64,000 nt of DNA from Gnetum montanum (GCA_015680685.1 MNCI01000651.1:1977832-2041831); one strand, 5' to 3'. Counted from the stretch's first letter, positions 33,409 through 46,424 are shown. Made by a program: numbers and translations. The notes: generated from the letters alone by a model not told the origin.

Positions 33409-35919
33409 ATGGCCTCGAAATGTGGACAACAGGAAGGTCTTACTCAAGGTGGAAGCAAATGATCTTGGAGAGGTGGAAGACAAGATCCTGCCAGACAACA
33501 TACAGAACAAGAGGAGCAATCATTCAGTATTCATTAAGAGGATCCTCCTACTGTACAGTCCGGGCAGGCAGAAGGAGGAGCTACTACAACGCTTGAACAG
33601 GGACAACATCTCATGTTGCCCCAAAATTGTGTTTAGGTCATTCATAAAAAGCCCACATTCACTACAATGATTGTGGAGTTAAACTTTGAATCTTTTGTAG
33701 AGTTTGCTCTTGAGGCCATTAGGGATCACCTCAAAGGATCTTACTTATGGCCTACCCTCTCTGAAAGCGGTGCCTGGTACCTAAGGGAGACATACCAATT
33801 TTGGTACAATAGAGAGTAGGGTACTATTGTCAATATTTGTTGTGTGAAAGTTGATTTTTCTACACAGGCCATTTTGGAAGTGTTAAACCTCCCAATTACA
33901 AGGCCAAAAGTTGCTTAGTTACCCACCCGTTCAAACCTTCATGTGCAGCGGGATTGGTTGGAAAGGGCTTATGGTAGAGATAAAACATTTGGTGAGTTGA
34001 TGACAGAAGAAAGGATTTACTTTAAAATTGGAACATATCACCTCTTTCCCAAAAAGGGCTTAAAAGAATATCAAGGTATGTGGCTAGAGGATGTGCAGTG
34101 TTGATGGGAAAGGTTAAAGCTAACCTACCCCATCTATATTTAACGGAAATCCTGAGGAGGTTTGAGGAACGAAAGACAGGAAAGATGGCGTTGCCTTTCC
34201 CTTGTCTTATCAGAAAGCTTTGCCGATCTACTAGTATCAGGGGGTACACCAATGATGTCCTCCAAAAAGCCCAGACTACTTGATATGTTGAATTGTTAAA
34301 GTCGCCAGCTCCAAGGAAAATCACTGGTGAGAAGCTAGGACCAAAAGAAGAAGAATAGATGGCTGGACCAATTGCAACTCAACTTGCAGGTTCTAGCCAA
34401 CCTCCAAGCATAGGACCCAACTAACAACAGGAAGCAGGGCCCAACATAAGCTAGGATCAGCCACCACCACAAGACTATAGACTGTCGATGAGCCATCTTA
34501 GGGCCATCGCTGAGACGGTCAGTTGGGGAAGTCGTGATGATGCAAACCTCTTCCGCGTCATCGATGATGCCATACAACCTACTATTTCTTTGGATCGCAC
34601 AAGGGGTGAAGTATCTATTCACATAGGAGGAGGGGAAAGAAGATGGTCACAACAGATCTCAAGAAAAGCTACATCTTTCCAAGTGTAGTTAGAAACTGCT
34701 GAAGGGACCACTATGGTGGTCATGCAACACCAGAATGTCATGGGAGCTGCAGAAGTGGTTGTAGACCACATCAAGGAATTATTCAATGTACCTATTGTAC
34801 CACCGATAGATTTCATAGGAGCACGGGATGCTCAAACTTTGGTCAGAACCTCAATGACTCCTACGGAACATGAGGATGTGTTTGATCGATTTCTCCAAAT
34901 AGGGCAAGTAATGACATCCCTATTTGACATCCCTCAGGTTGTTACAACAATTCAGTTAGACCTCATTTCCACAAAGGGGAAGCTGGTCTTAATAGAAATG
35001 AGGGCTGAGCATGCAGAAGTAGAAGTGTAGAAATTGCAAGAACAATTCATGGCCCTATAGGTAGCATAGTGGGACCCTCTGCAATTTGTTCCCACAAACC
35101 AACTAGATAATTTTAGAACTGAGCAACTAACCAAGCTAATAGCAGAGAATAAAAAGGTGGATGATGAAAAAGAGAAGGTTGCTTGGGATGCCTCAGCTGC
35201 ATAGGTGCAAACTCATGTGCATCTTAAAGCACTCAATGCCTTATGGGAAGAAGATAAATAGCTTGCTACCGAAAACCTTTGGTTGACCACTGTGGAGAAG
35301 TAGAAGAATGTTCTCGAGGAATACTTTCATCAGTTGTGAAGACAATTCATCTAGGTTAACCAGGACATAAGTCATTTAGCCAAGGAGAACCTCAATGAAG
35401 GAGGTACATGCAATTAGTTAAAAGATAGCTATTGAAATAAGCGTGTGGCAAAATGAGGCCAAATGACATGAAAAGCTAAAGGAGCACTTCTAAGATCAGG
35501 TGGGGATGTACAAGCAGATCCTAGAAAAGGAGATCCATATGGCCAAGGCCCACATCAATGCTATCAGTGCTAAACACACTGACTGGCAAGTCATATTGGA
35601 CACATATGCCTTCATCCATCAAGCGGAAGTTAAGAGCCGGGACCTGTAGATTTAGGATTTAACAAAATACATGGACTTGGAAAACCTACGGTATGCCAAC
35701 CTTGCCATGTTAATAGTAGGGTGCCCGAGGATAGAGCTCAAGTAGCAAGTAGCAACCACCCACACCAAATATGAAGCAGAATTTGTAGAACGCAAGAAGT
35801 TGTTGGAAAAATTAGAAGTTGCAAATTCTGAGCTTGAGGTGGTAAAGACAAGCTACCAAGGCCAAAAGGGTGTCACAGCAGATTTGGCTCAATGGCTAGC
35901 ATATTTTCAAGAGTACAAG
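33409..35919 (+). pseudogene. Extra ORF of element B, part 1
   Basis: One frame runs from ATG 33409 to about 34070, a second to about 35400 and a third to the element C insertion at 35919; these two shifts and about twenty stops are the only breaks. Residues 90-200 hold W...G..VNICCVKVDFSTQAI and LNLPITRP, resembling the F(S).E.I...LGLP pattern of plant putative transposon proteins. The rest is charged and coiled-coil-like, with heptads such as KLEVANSELEVVKTSY. The frame resumes at 53005. Role unknown; it is not gag or pol. Tat elements are known to carry extra ORFs. Confidence 0.6.
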
Positions 35920-37598
35920 TGTACTGACATAAATTGTCAGTGCAAGGCTAGAAGGGAAACAGACACCAAAAGATCGTCGGACAAGAATAGCTAACCCTAC
36001 CTTCACTTGAGGGCAAGCTAGAAAAGGAAATGAAGGTAGAGTGCCTTGGATGGTCTACACACAAATCAACCAAGGACTTCCTCTAGCATAAACTACGGCT
36101 TGCACTGGGTTATTGTAACTGATGTTTTAAAATGTAAACAGTGTGCATAAAATGTAAACAGAAATGTATGCAAAAAGTGTATTGCAAATAGACCATAAAC
36201 AGAATGTAAGCAGAATGTAAGCAAAACGTAAACTAAATGTAAAATAGTGTAAATAGAAATAATGGATGGCAAAATGAACTGTATTGTATTGCTTAGAAAG
36301 GATGTGTGCTGGTCAAAGCGTAGCTGCATGTGTGGATGGCAGGTCAAGCGCCTAGCCCCTGGGTGACGTGATGTGATAATGTGATGTGATGTATGTGAGA
36401 AGTGCTTGGATGCCAGGAGTCAAGTATGCCGAGTTCCCAAGGATTTCTTGTTTGCTGTATGTTCTCAGAATTGCCAATGTCCCCGTTTATGTGAATTGAT
36501 AGGGTATTTATAGGGCTGGGCCGGACTCGGGTTCAGAATTCCAAGAATGGAATCAATGGTTGGGAAATGAAAGAAAAGCATATCTTGTGACACGTGTCCA
36601 ATGGATAGCTATATGTAAGTTGGATGTGCGAGGGTAAGCTATGTTCTTGACCGAGTTCATCATATCTTACAACGTGTGGGTTACTCAAGCCCATGGGAGT
36701 ATGTACAATTTAGATTGTGAGGGCTCAACAAGCCCAAAAATGAATATTTACAATGAAATGATAATGTACAACAAGAGAAATTGACTCTGGCTCGTTTGAA
36801 ATTTCTGGATCTTTGAATTGACTACTGCGGGGTGTCGAGTCTGTGGTTGTTTGAGATGTCTCTACCTGTGCAGGGCTTTCAGCGTGAGTTGACTTGTTCC
36901 TGGCGTGTCTTGATTTGAGCTTCAGCATGCTCACACTGCACTCACACCCAACGCGTGTCCTAGCGTGCGTGTGTAGCATGAGTTCTACAACGTACATATG
37001 TTGCACTCACGCCCAGCATGACCTTCAGCATGAGTGAGGTAAAAGACATTTTTTTACATCAATTTTTGAGTTCTAAAGCCTAGGTTTTTTAGTGCAACTA
37101 CTGCTTGCCTTGTGACCTTGAAGGTGATCTGCCAGTTGAAAAATGGGCTTGAATGTGACTTTTTTGGAGGCAGTTTTATGTAGGTCATGTTGGACTCACA
37201 TTGTAGCATGACCACAACATGACCTGCAAAAACTACAATTTTTGAACTTTGAAACTGGAATTTTCTGGAGGTTGGAACTGGAGATTGTCGATGCTGAGCC
37301 TGAGGATGGCCTACACATTCGAAACCAAGTCATTTCAACTTAGTTTGAAGGCTGTGAAAGTTGGTCACATTGGACTCATGCTACAGCATGCCCACAACAT
37401 GCCATACACTTGAACATGATTTTGACACTATTTGGAGTTGCTCATGCTAAGGGTAAGCTACCTTGACATCGTGAGCAACCTGGCTTGAACAAACTGGGCG
37501 TGAGTTCCATGCCTTAGTCAAGTTTTACCTCCTGAATGCTGGGAAGGGCTTGGGTCATTCTCGTTTCAAAGTGCTGGGCCAAAATTAGTGGTGTTTCA
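35920..37598 (-). repeat. 3' LTR of element C (left copy)
   Basis: Its edges are fixed by comparison with the right LTR and by the target duplication. The minus strand has TATAAATA at 36505-36512 (plus TATTTATA), mutated in the right LTR. It contains many short AATGTAAACAG-like repeats (36130-36260) and recurrent GCGTGA words. Confidence 0.9.
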
Positions 37599-37613
37599 TT
37601 GGCCCCTCTTTGT
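37599..37613 (-). other. Polypurine tract of element C
   Basis: On the minus strand ACAAAGAGGGGCCAA abuts the LTR start TGAAACACC. This is the plus-strand primer position and confirms the minus orientation. Confidence 0.75.
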
Positions 37614-38765
37614 TGATGTCTAAAGGAATCCACCCAAGAGGCATCAACAAAGAAGTGCAAAACACCATGAATAAGCAAGTACCAAGCATTATCCGTTGGC
37701 CCTTGACTAGATGTCATCGCACCATGTTCAAAAGTACAAGGAATTGGGGAAATGTAGTTCAAGATGCAAGGGGATTGGTTGTAATCGAGGAAATCAAAAG
37801 ATGATCAGGGCTTATAAGTTCTACTAGAGTTTTGGGAGAGGAATGCTCTCATGTGAATGAGCTATATCTTTGGTCCTTGTCCATAGCCAGTGTTCAGCAA
37901 ACTCGGAGCCAAGACATTGGAGGTGCATTCTTTGGAGAAATGGGACTCTTATAGAGTGTTTACGAGGCCTGTTATAAGTAGCCAAAGCCATGCGATGGTG
38001 TGCAACATGGTCTTTTTGAGACACAAGTGTAACTATTTTCCAAGATAATTTCCTTCTCACCTGGGGCTTGTATGAGAAAAGCCAATAGTTTTTGGTCAAT
38101 GATGTCAATGGGGTCATGAAGACTTTTTCCGTGCATTTTGCTCTTTGACCTTTTTGTTCTTTTTCTTTTTCTTTGTTGTTTGTTTCTTCTTTTATTTTTT
38201 TTTCTTTTTCTCTTTGATCTTTTTGAAAGAGCTTTCTTGTAGTTCTGTGCTCATGCTTGAGTGCTTGCATTTTGCATCATGTACTATGTACTATGTTTTG
38301 CATTACAACTACTTAGAGAGCTACAATGTGCAACAATGTATCAAGAGTTTTGAGGATGTTCATCAATGTATCAAGGAGGTGTAATTGGATAGGATAAGGG
38401 GGCATGACAGGGAAATAGGGAATGCATCGGGAGTCGAGAATGTACTTATGAGCAGATTGATTAACCCAGTTACGTGTGTTAGGAAGAATGTGATACCTTG
38501 TTGTCATGATGAAGTGCATCTATGTACGAACGTCTCAGGAGTGTCATCCTACAAACACAACTCCAAGAAGACAAGAAAACCACAAATGAAATGGTTAGCT
38601 AAGCGCTTTAGATAGGGAGATGGAGCCATCGTGTGCAATTTTCAAAGTAGACAGAATCATGAACAATATCAGCCTCGTCAAGGTCCATGAGATGGATCAT
38701 GCAGCAAGTCTTTGTGTAACATGTACAGCCAATTGCAGCAACACATCTTTTCAAGTTTTTGCTTG
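37614..38765 (-). other. 3' region of element C without integrase
   Basis: This lies between RNase H and the 3' LTR, where integrase is expected. A 148-codon minus frame (37824-38270) has a Lys/Glu-rich start from a purine run (38145-38240) and a segment YWLFSYKPQVRRKLSWKI that I do not recognise. No HHCC or DDE motif was found, so integrase appears deleted or beyond recognition. Confidence 0.45.
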
Positions 38766-39050
38766 GTCGTCAATGATGTCGTCAGTTTATAGTCTTAGTG
38801 AACTGTTGTAGATTAGTTTTATGTCATAACCCTTTGAATGGTGCTAGTTTAGCATCATAGCAGATGATGCATTGCTAGTTTATAGTCATAGTAGACTATA
38901 AAGAGGTAAACCAGTTTATAGTCTTAGTGGACTCTGGATGCTATTTTCACATCACGGTGGACAGATGTAGTAGTTTAACGTCATACTGGATAGAGCTCTA
39001 TGGTATCAGTTTTAAGTCGTGATGCCAGAAATTTTTCTATGGTATTAGTT
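38766..39050. repeat. Degenerate AGTTTA..GTCAT repeats, downstream array
   Basis: Repeated phrases of the form AGTTTATAGTC.TAGTGGAC and AGTTTAACGTCATACTGGAT occur about eight times with irregular spacing. They share the unit of the regular 26-bp array at 46986-47153. Confidence 0.6.
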
Positions 39051-40715
39051 TTAAGTCATGATGCAAGAACCTTTTGTGAAAGATTGAGTGACATAGTGCA
39101 AGTCAAACTCTGTGATCATCGCTTTCCACCTAGCTAACCTATTCAACTCATAGATGTTATTAGTGATGGAACAGAGAACATTATCCTTGCAAATGATGTA
39201 AACCTGATTATGGAAGAGATAATGCCGCAATTTCTTCAAGGAGAAGATAAGGGCAAGGCATGATTTTTCTACATTGTTGTATCGTTGTTCATAGGCGATT
39301 AATGCATGGCTCAGGTAATATATAGGGATTTTGACTTTGTCCTCATGTTTTTGATAAAGCATCGATGCAATGGAGGAATTGGATGTTGCAAGGTAGATGT
39401 AGAAAGGTTTATCACTTTGTGGAGGATAAACAGTTGGTAGTTGAGCCAACTTTTGTTTTATGTTCTCGAACGCTTCCTGGCATTGTTGAGTCCATTGGAA
39501 ATGTACATTCTTTTGTAATAGATGTTGCATGGGACTCAACTTATCCATCAGTCTTTCGATAAAGCATTTGATGAATTGCAGTCTACCTTGAAGGCCACAT
39601 AGTTTGGTGAGGTTTCTTCATGGTTGCATATTGGTTATTACTTTAACCTTATCGGGTTCTACCCACATCCCTATTTCAAGGACTAGGAAACTGAGCACTT
39701 TGCCCGTTTTGATGCCAAAAATGCATTTCTTTGGGTTGAGTCTAAGGTCATATTTGAGAAAACATTTAAGCACTAAGTCTAGATCTTTTGCATGTTGTTA
39801 AGTTGTTTTAGATTTGACCACAATGTCATCAACATAATCATTGAGCAAATTGAGCATGTAATCACTAAATATGTATGTCATTGCTCACTAATATGTAGCT
39901 CTTGTATTTTTAAGGCCAAATGGAATCATAGTATAACAAAACATCCCCCAAGATGTCATGAAATTTTTCCTAAGTTGATGTTCCAAATTGATTCTTATTT
40001 GATTACATCCTAAAAATCTTTCCATAAAGGATAATAGTGCATGCCGAACAGTCATGTCAATAAGTTGATCAATGCTAGGTAACGGAAAATCATCCTTTAT
40101 AGTGGCTATGTTGAGATCACGGAAGTCGATGCAGATGCGTATACTACCATTCTTCTTAGGAACTACAACAATGTTTGATACCCAATTGGAATAATCTATG
40201 GCTCGGATGAAACCAGCTTGGTAGAGCTTTGTGATTTTAGCATGGACTACTAACGCCACCTTGGATCTAACTTTTTGTGCTTTTTTTTTTACTGGTTTAA
40301 TTTTTTCGTCAAGGATAATGTTGTGTTGGACAATTTTGGGATCTAATCCTGGCATGTCGGTATATGACCATGCGAATGTTTTTATGTTTTCTTTTAACAC
40401 CTAGGTGATGTCACCTACGAGTTTTGAATATAGTATGGCACTTAATTTCAATGTTCTGGCTTCGCCATTGACTGTGGTAATGGGGATTTCAACCAAAGGA
40501 TCTTCAGTGATATTGTTAGCTTCTAGATCTAGAGTTTTAGCCATGTTTTTAGGCCAGTCTAATGATTCTTGAGTGGAGGCTATCAAATTAGTATAGGTGG
40601 ATGGATTTAGATCCAAGGATTCTTGGTTGATTGCTCTTTCTACCTCCCTGTATGGTCCATTGAGAGACAATGTTGAGAGGATGTTCTTGGTGGCCATGGT
40701 GCTCACCCCTTCCAA
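39051..40715 (-). pseudogene. RT and RNase H of element C
   Basis: Minus strand, right to left. Pre-RT region at 40401-40715. RT at 39888-40400 has FAWSYTDMPGLDPKIV, a KKNGSIRICIDFRDLN box and DDFPLPSIDQLID, which is the Tat/Ogre style. The catalytic DYVDDIVVKSK is near 39800-39840 after a frameshift. RNase H at 39051-39548 has QWTQQCQEAFENIK, YYLSHAL, YNNVEKSCLALIFSLKKLRHY and LARWKAMITEFDL. Breaks make it inactive, but it is better kept than the first gypsy element. Confidence 0.88.
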
Positions 40716-40829
40716 TTTAAAATGGGAGAGAAGTAAGTGACACCTCTTTGGCAGGAGAATTACAGAGTGTAAACGAACATAGGGTAATCAAACTATGTAC
40801 TGAAAAAATTAGAAGATGCAGTGATAGTC

Positions 40830-40890
40830 ATGGCAGTTTATGGCCATACCGGGCCACATGGCAGTTTAAGGCCATATCGGGCCATATGGA
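40830..40890. repeat. Two CAGTTTA.GGCCAT.CGGGCCAT units
   Basis: Units start at 40834 and 40862 (28 bp). They resemble the AGTTTAA.GTCAT..GGAC units at 46.8-47.15 kb and lie at the other edge of the plus-strand gene module. Confidence 0.6.
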
Positions 40891-41669
40891 CTGAGTATAT
40901 GCACTATTTTTAAATTTTAAATTTTGAGTGAACAATAAGATTGTGGGGATTTTAAAGTTTTATAAATTTCACGTTGTTTCTAAATGTTTATATATGCTTA
41001 TATGTATTTTTGTTGTTGATTTTCTGCACTTTTCTCCTTTTCTCCATAAGAATTTTTGGGCCTCATCTTGAGAGGCTAGAATGACAAGGAATATTAGGCA
41101 AGTACAAGGCAAACATGTAACCACAATGAATTAAAATAAGAAGAGGAAATAGAATAAAAGACCATAAATTAATTAAATTAAATTAAATTGAACTTATAAG
41201 AGGTTAGAAAAGGGAGCTTTGGAGTATTAGGAATCATTTCTATCATCGTGAGTTGTTGGAAATTTGAACAGCAGTGTGAACAACGTTAGCCAAGGTGTTA
41301 GCATCAGCGTCAACATGAGCAAGCATGGAGGGGAGAGGTAGAGGAGAGGCAAGCTGGGGCAAAGGAAAGAGGCAAGAAAATATTACATTCGTGGAGGAGA
41401 GTGAAGGGGTTCTCCAACGTCTCCCCCAAGCCAGGATCCCAACGTGGAAGAAGGCTTTGCACGGGTGAATTCTTTTTCCCAATTTTTCTCTGGTAACAGT
41501 GTCACTTAGGGTAGAACTTTGGCTACAATTTGAGCTTTGGGATTTCTAGAATCATGGGGGTTTCCACGAGTTGCAGCGTGAGTTGCATCTGTGAGCTTGG
41601 GATTTTCTTTGTTTGTAGTGATTTTCTTGATTTTTAAGAGCGGAGCAACTTGTAATTTTTCAGGGCAAC

Positions 41670-42100
41670 GTTACTTGCGAATTTGTTTTTCTTTTTGGAT
41701 TTTAGGGCAGGAATGAACAATGTGACTTAGAATTTTTAGGGTAGGGAATGAACAGCGTTACTTAGAATTTTCAGGATAGGGAATGAATAGTGTGACTTAG
41801 AATTTTGGGCAAAATTTTTTAGTTTTGGTGGGCAGTGTAACTACAAAAATTTTGACTTTGGAGCCAGAGCAACGTGACTTGCAATTTTCGAGTCTTAGTC
41901 CCTGGACAGCGTGACTTGCAAATTTTTGAGTCTCAGTCCCTGGATAATGTGACTTGTGAATTTTCAAGTCTCAGTCCTTGGACAAGGTGACTTGCAAATT
42001 TTTGAGTCTCAGTCCCTGGACAGCATGACCTGTGATTTTTGAGTTTTTTTCCCAAGGTAGTGTAACTTGTGATTTTTGGATTTCAATCCCTAGGCTTTTC
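41670..42100. repeat. Minisatellite, 36-38-bp unit, about 11 units
   Basis: GTGACTTG-like unit starts at 41874, 41911, 41949, 41987, 42025 and 42062 are 37-38 bp apart, each with GAGTCTCAGTCCCTGGACA. More diverged units extend left to about 41670. It is non-coding and lies upstream of the spliced gene. Confidence 0.82.
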
Positions 42101-42521
42101 AAGGAGGACATGGCTAGCATGAATGTGAGTAGGTTTTTAGAACAAGTTGCAGCTCCAGCATGAGCTAGAATGTAGGATGTGTGATGGCCCAGTGTGACTT
42201 GATGCGTGACTTGGTGGTGGAAAGGTCCAACGTGACTCGTTTGGAGAAGGCCTATTCTCTTTTCTATTTCTCCATTAGCCACTACATGATTGCTAGGTTC
42301 TGGACAATGATTGTAATCACCTAGCATGAGTGTTGAGGGAGGACTGTGAGACTTGTTGGTGAAAAGCCCAGTGTGGCTTGTTTGTAGGACCTAGCGTGAC
42401 TTGGTTTTGGAGATGCTAAAGATACCCAACGTGAGCTAGAATGTGAAGATGTGCATTGCTACTAGATGTCCATTATTTTCCAGTTTCATGTTTATATCGT
42501 TTATTTATTTTCCTGAGACAG

Positions 42522-45500
42522 ATGTCTAAACCTTGTTTGAGTAAATGTTTATGTTTCGTGAATTTTTTTTGAAATGGATTTTTAATGTATCCCAGTGTGC
42601 ATCAGATACACTAAATAGATATTGGTGTTCTTGTCTCATGGGGTGTGATATTTTTTTATGTGATTTTTTTGGTTTTATGTGATGTTGATCTATTGTTAGT
42701 TCTTGGATTTTTTACTTACCCAATGTTTCGGTTGTATGTAGGGGACCTAAATCTTCTCTCCTCGTCATTGAGCTTGTTGGTGTACTTGCTTGGTTTGGCC
42801 CCCTTGGGCCAGACACACCTCCCTATGACATGCGAATCAGGCCCCATGTAATATGGTTTCGTCCCAGCGCCAATTTGTTCTTGTCGTTTATACTGCAAAA
42901 TTTTAGTGTTGTTATATGGTCTCATCTAAGTGAACAGATGACTCGTGATATTATTGAGACCGTGTTACCCGTGTCTACACAAGACATGCTAGCCTTTATC
43001 ATGGATATCGATGAGGGACTTTTTATAGTTGAGGGAGGCCCTATTGAGGGTCCTTGATCCACTCATCCTTTGACTCGTGTGTGGGAGCTGCCTGCCTATA
43101 GTCATTACAATAGTAGCAACACACTTTTCTTAGCCCTCCATGTGCATACTTTATTTCAGAACCCACCTAGGATAGTATATAAAGTGGATAGGTATTCCCC
43201 TTTGTGGCTTACTTTAACTTGTGATTTCTTTTTAACTTTATGTCATCATCTAAATGTGAATGTTGTTTTCCTATGTAGGCCCCATTTTGATGAACATGGG
43301 ATGTGCGATGATGATGGTGGGCTTACTTTAATGCGCACAATGCTAGAGACATTTATGGTGGGCCCCATTTTTCATACCGTAGTGTTGGACCAGACAAAGA
43401 TGACCCTTGTTGACTCCCATAAGCAATTTTCAAGAGCCTTTGAGCATTGCCAAGCTCGCGGTTGGTTTCATAAGGATTGGTCTCCTAATGGGCCAATTCT
43501 TTCTCAAAGGATTAATCCTGCGCCCACCTCGCCTTCACTAGTCATAGATGGTAAGTGACCGCACCTTAGACTCCATTTTCCTTTTTGTTGCATCATTATG
43601 TGTCATGTCACTTTTCTAACTTTTTTCTCTATTTTTTTCTTTTACAGCATCCATCCCCCCCAAAGAAGTTGCCATCACTACATTGTGTACTGAGGCTACG
43701 CTATTTACGAAGTATGGGGAGGTAGAGCAATCACAAAAATGGTTACAGAAGCAAGCTTCTGATTTGATTATTAGTCACCTCACCTAGGCTGGTTTGATGG
43801 ACCTATTTACAGCCTTGACTCCTAGCGTTCCGACTACTAAGATGGTTACGATTTTTGACTCTCTCAGCGGTGATGCTTCTTGTTTTACCACACAAGTTTG
43901 AGGAGTAAAGGTATCATTCCACCTAACCATTGAGTTTCTTTCCGATCTTTTTGGTGTTCCCATGAATGGTGCCATGGTAGCCATAGAAAAAGCAACTAAA
44001 GACGGGTAGGTCATAAGGGATCTTGAGCAGTGATTAGGTGTGTCTAAGGGCCCTAAGGGATTTGCCATGCGACAGGATACCTGATCGATGGAAGTGAACT
44101 TCTTGTATCCTCTGTTTCGGGCACAAGCGTTTCCCAAATCTCTTTGTCAAGGGAGAAACCATGGGATCGAGTCTACACATGTGATGTGTGAGGTTTTGGA
44201 GATAGGCATGCAATACAATTAGGCACAATTTCTGGGATCTGGCCTTCGTGGGAAAATCGTCAAGTTACATTCAAGCATCCATGCAAAATCCCACTTCACC
44301 TTTTCCTTCTTTGCGGGATATTTGCGTAGGTTCGCTGAATTCCTAGTAGTTCATGAGGATAATCACTACATTTTGAGAGACCATTCGCAACTATCCTGTC
44401 TTGGATTCACCACTTATATAGCACCACTAGATCCCAGGACCCGTCGGAAGACATTGAGGAGTCAGTATCAGTTACTAATGGAGGTGTGGCCAGCCGTTCC
44501 CATCATTTCCATGACATCTTGGGATTGGAACTGCCTAGGTTGTGCACATCTATTAAGAGGGATGAACGCTTGATTAGTGAGACTATTGAAAAGTCAAAAG
44601 CAAAGGTGAAAAGGAAAGAATGTCCAAAGGAGGCTGCCCCAGATGTGAGACGCCCAGGAACAAAGAAGATTCGATTTATACTGCTAGTGGAGGGTAAGTG
44701 ATTTGTTTCATTGTTATGTATTTGCTTTTTTGGATTATATGCTATTGGGTGTACCTATGAGCTATATCCAACTAACTTTAAGGTTCTAGTGTTATTTCAA
44801 AGGAAATTCCGGAGAAGGAGAAAGAGGTCATGGCTCCGATACTTGAGGAGGAAGGAAAAGAAAAGGAAGAAGTAATCGAGGAAGGAAAAATTCTTGCCCC
44901 AAAAGAGGAGGAGGGGACAAGCAATGTGGGAATGAAGCTTACGGAGGCCTTGGATGAACTTAGGCATTCAAGTGATGAAAGGGATGTCCTTGATGGTTTC
45001 TTTGATGGATCTTTGCAGCTTGCTGATCCACCCAGGCTAGACAACGAAGGTTTTTTTGGTATGTTCTTATTTAGCTCAATCTATATTATGTGTCTTTTGA
45101 TTTTTATGTGTTGTTCTTGATTATTTTGACCATTTTGAGGTAGATGCTAAAATTCCTGAGGCACCTATGTCCCAGGAAGTGGCGTCAGGATTGCAGGTTC
45201 CAATTGAAGAAACCCCCCTTGCTCGTCCCACATCAACTGACCCATTAAGGTCATGGCTTGAGATGCCTAGAAAAATAGATTTTTTACAGGCATTGTTAAT
45301 GATGTGGTCACTTGCTTACAAGAAGCTCATCCAGAACTAGATGTGTGTACATTACATGTCATGCTAAGTGTCTAATTTTACTGTGTTTTTTTTTTGTGTT
45401 CACATTTGATCATGACTAATTTATGTGTGCACCTGTAGGTGCCAAACTCTAATGGAATCCTTTTGAAGCTACCCACATTGATGCTCTCCCTGAGTTGCCA

Positions 45501-46424
45501 GGGGATATTGAGCAAGTCCCAGGAAAGATTTACGATGCAGTTTTTGGTTGCATCGTGCAGAATGCCAAGACAGTTTAGACTTTAAGGCATTCAATTGAGT
45601 ATATATGGGATGAGGTTCACACACTGAAGGAGACACTAGCAAAAGAGAGAGAGGAGAAAAGGGATCTCCAATCCCACTATGACTTTGCTGCTACTAGGTT
45701 ATTTGGTGATAGCAGATGGCGCTCATCTGAAATCACCTATGCACATTATTGGATGGTTTGGAATAGTAAAGTGCAGGCTACACGAGACTTAGCAGAACAA
45801 AGAGCATAGATAGATTTATTGAATAGGAAATGTCAAGATTAGAAATCCTTCACTGCCAAAGTACAGAAGTGGGGCCAAGACCAAAAGGACTACAAGTATC
45901 AGTACAAGAAATGGTTGAAGGAGGATTTAATTGAACATCACTAGATAGAGATGTTCATTGATGGGTTAGGTTTGTAGTCTGCTTATGATAGATTTTATGA
46001 GTGCACAAAGGTGGAGGGATCTCCTGAGAGAAAAATTACTACTGCTTCTGGGGAGGCTGCGATAGGCATGTTCTCTCTTGAGCATCCTACTTAGACCCCG
46101 GTGGACAAGGGCAAAACATTTGCTGGGATTGATCTTGGCTTGGAAGAGGATTGGGAAAATGTGCCCAAGAAGGAGATTCTATGGCATTTGGAGACCAACT
46201 TGGGGCCTTCCTCACTTGTGAGTGTTTTATTGTGGCATTTATTTTTGTATGATTTTATTGTTTTCATTGTTAGTGTTACTATTTTTTTCTGATTTCTGTG
46301 TTTATGATTTGCTTTACTACCCTGTTTTGTTTTGTTTTCTATTTTTTGTTTGTAGGGACATGTTAATGATGGAGTTGGCCCTAGTGGAGTAGGAGCAGAT
46401 GATGAAGAGGATCTTGGGGATTAG
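42522..46424 (+). pseudogene. Spliced antisense gene: NIF/FCP1-like and coiled-coil protein
   Basis: Likely exons: 42522-42540 (tentative), 42742-43550, 43648-44693, 44783-45058, 45144 to about 45340, 45439-46217 and 46356-46424; most junctions have GTAAGT or GTATGT-type donors and AG acceptors, and phases mostly agree. Exon 2 reads like an NLI/FCP1 HAD phosphatase: LLVIELVGVLAWF (nucleophile Asp replaced), RPSANLFLSFILQNFSVVIW, YNSSNTLFLALHVH (DDSP lost), NPP. Exon 3 has a VKVSFHLTIEFLSDLFGVP segment shared in style with the B extra ORF. An acidic stretch, a coiled coil and a DDEEDLGD end follow. Stops are at Gln/Arg/Trp. Cellular role unknown; probably catalytically dead. Confidence 0.6.

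Noticed and set aside
39051-39548. Possible integrase after RNase H of element C.
   Set aside because: No HHCC or DDE motifs in any minus frame from 39050 to 37600.
42522-42540. A confident first exon (Met-Ser-Lys-Pro-Cys-Leu) for the element C gene.
   Set aside because: Donor and acceptor look good, but the joined phase is off by one against the phosphatase-like frame; it is kept only as tentative.
43784-44228. Minus-strand frames of 64-117 codons, considered as missing pol of element C.
   Set aside because: No pol motif; the plus strand here is a long exon with one consistent frame.
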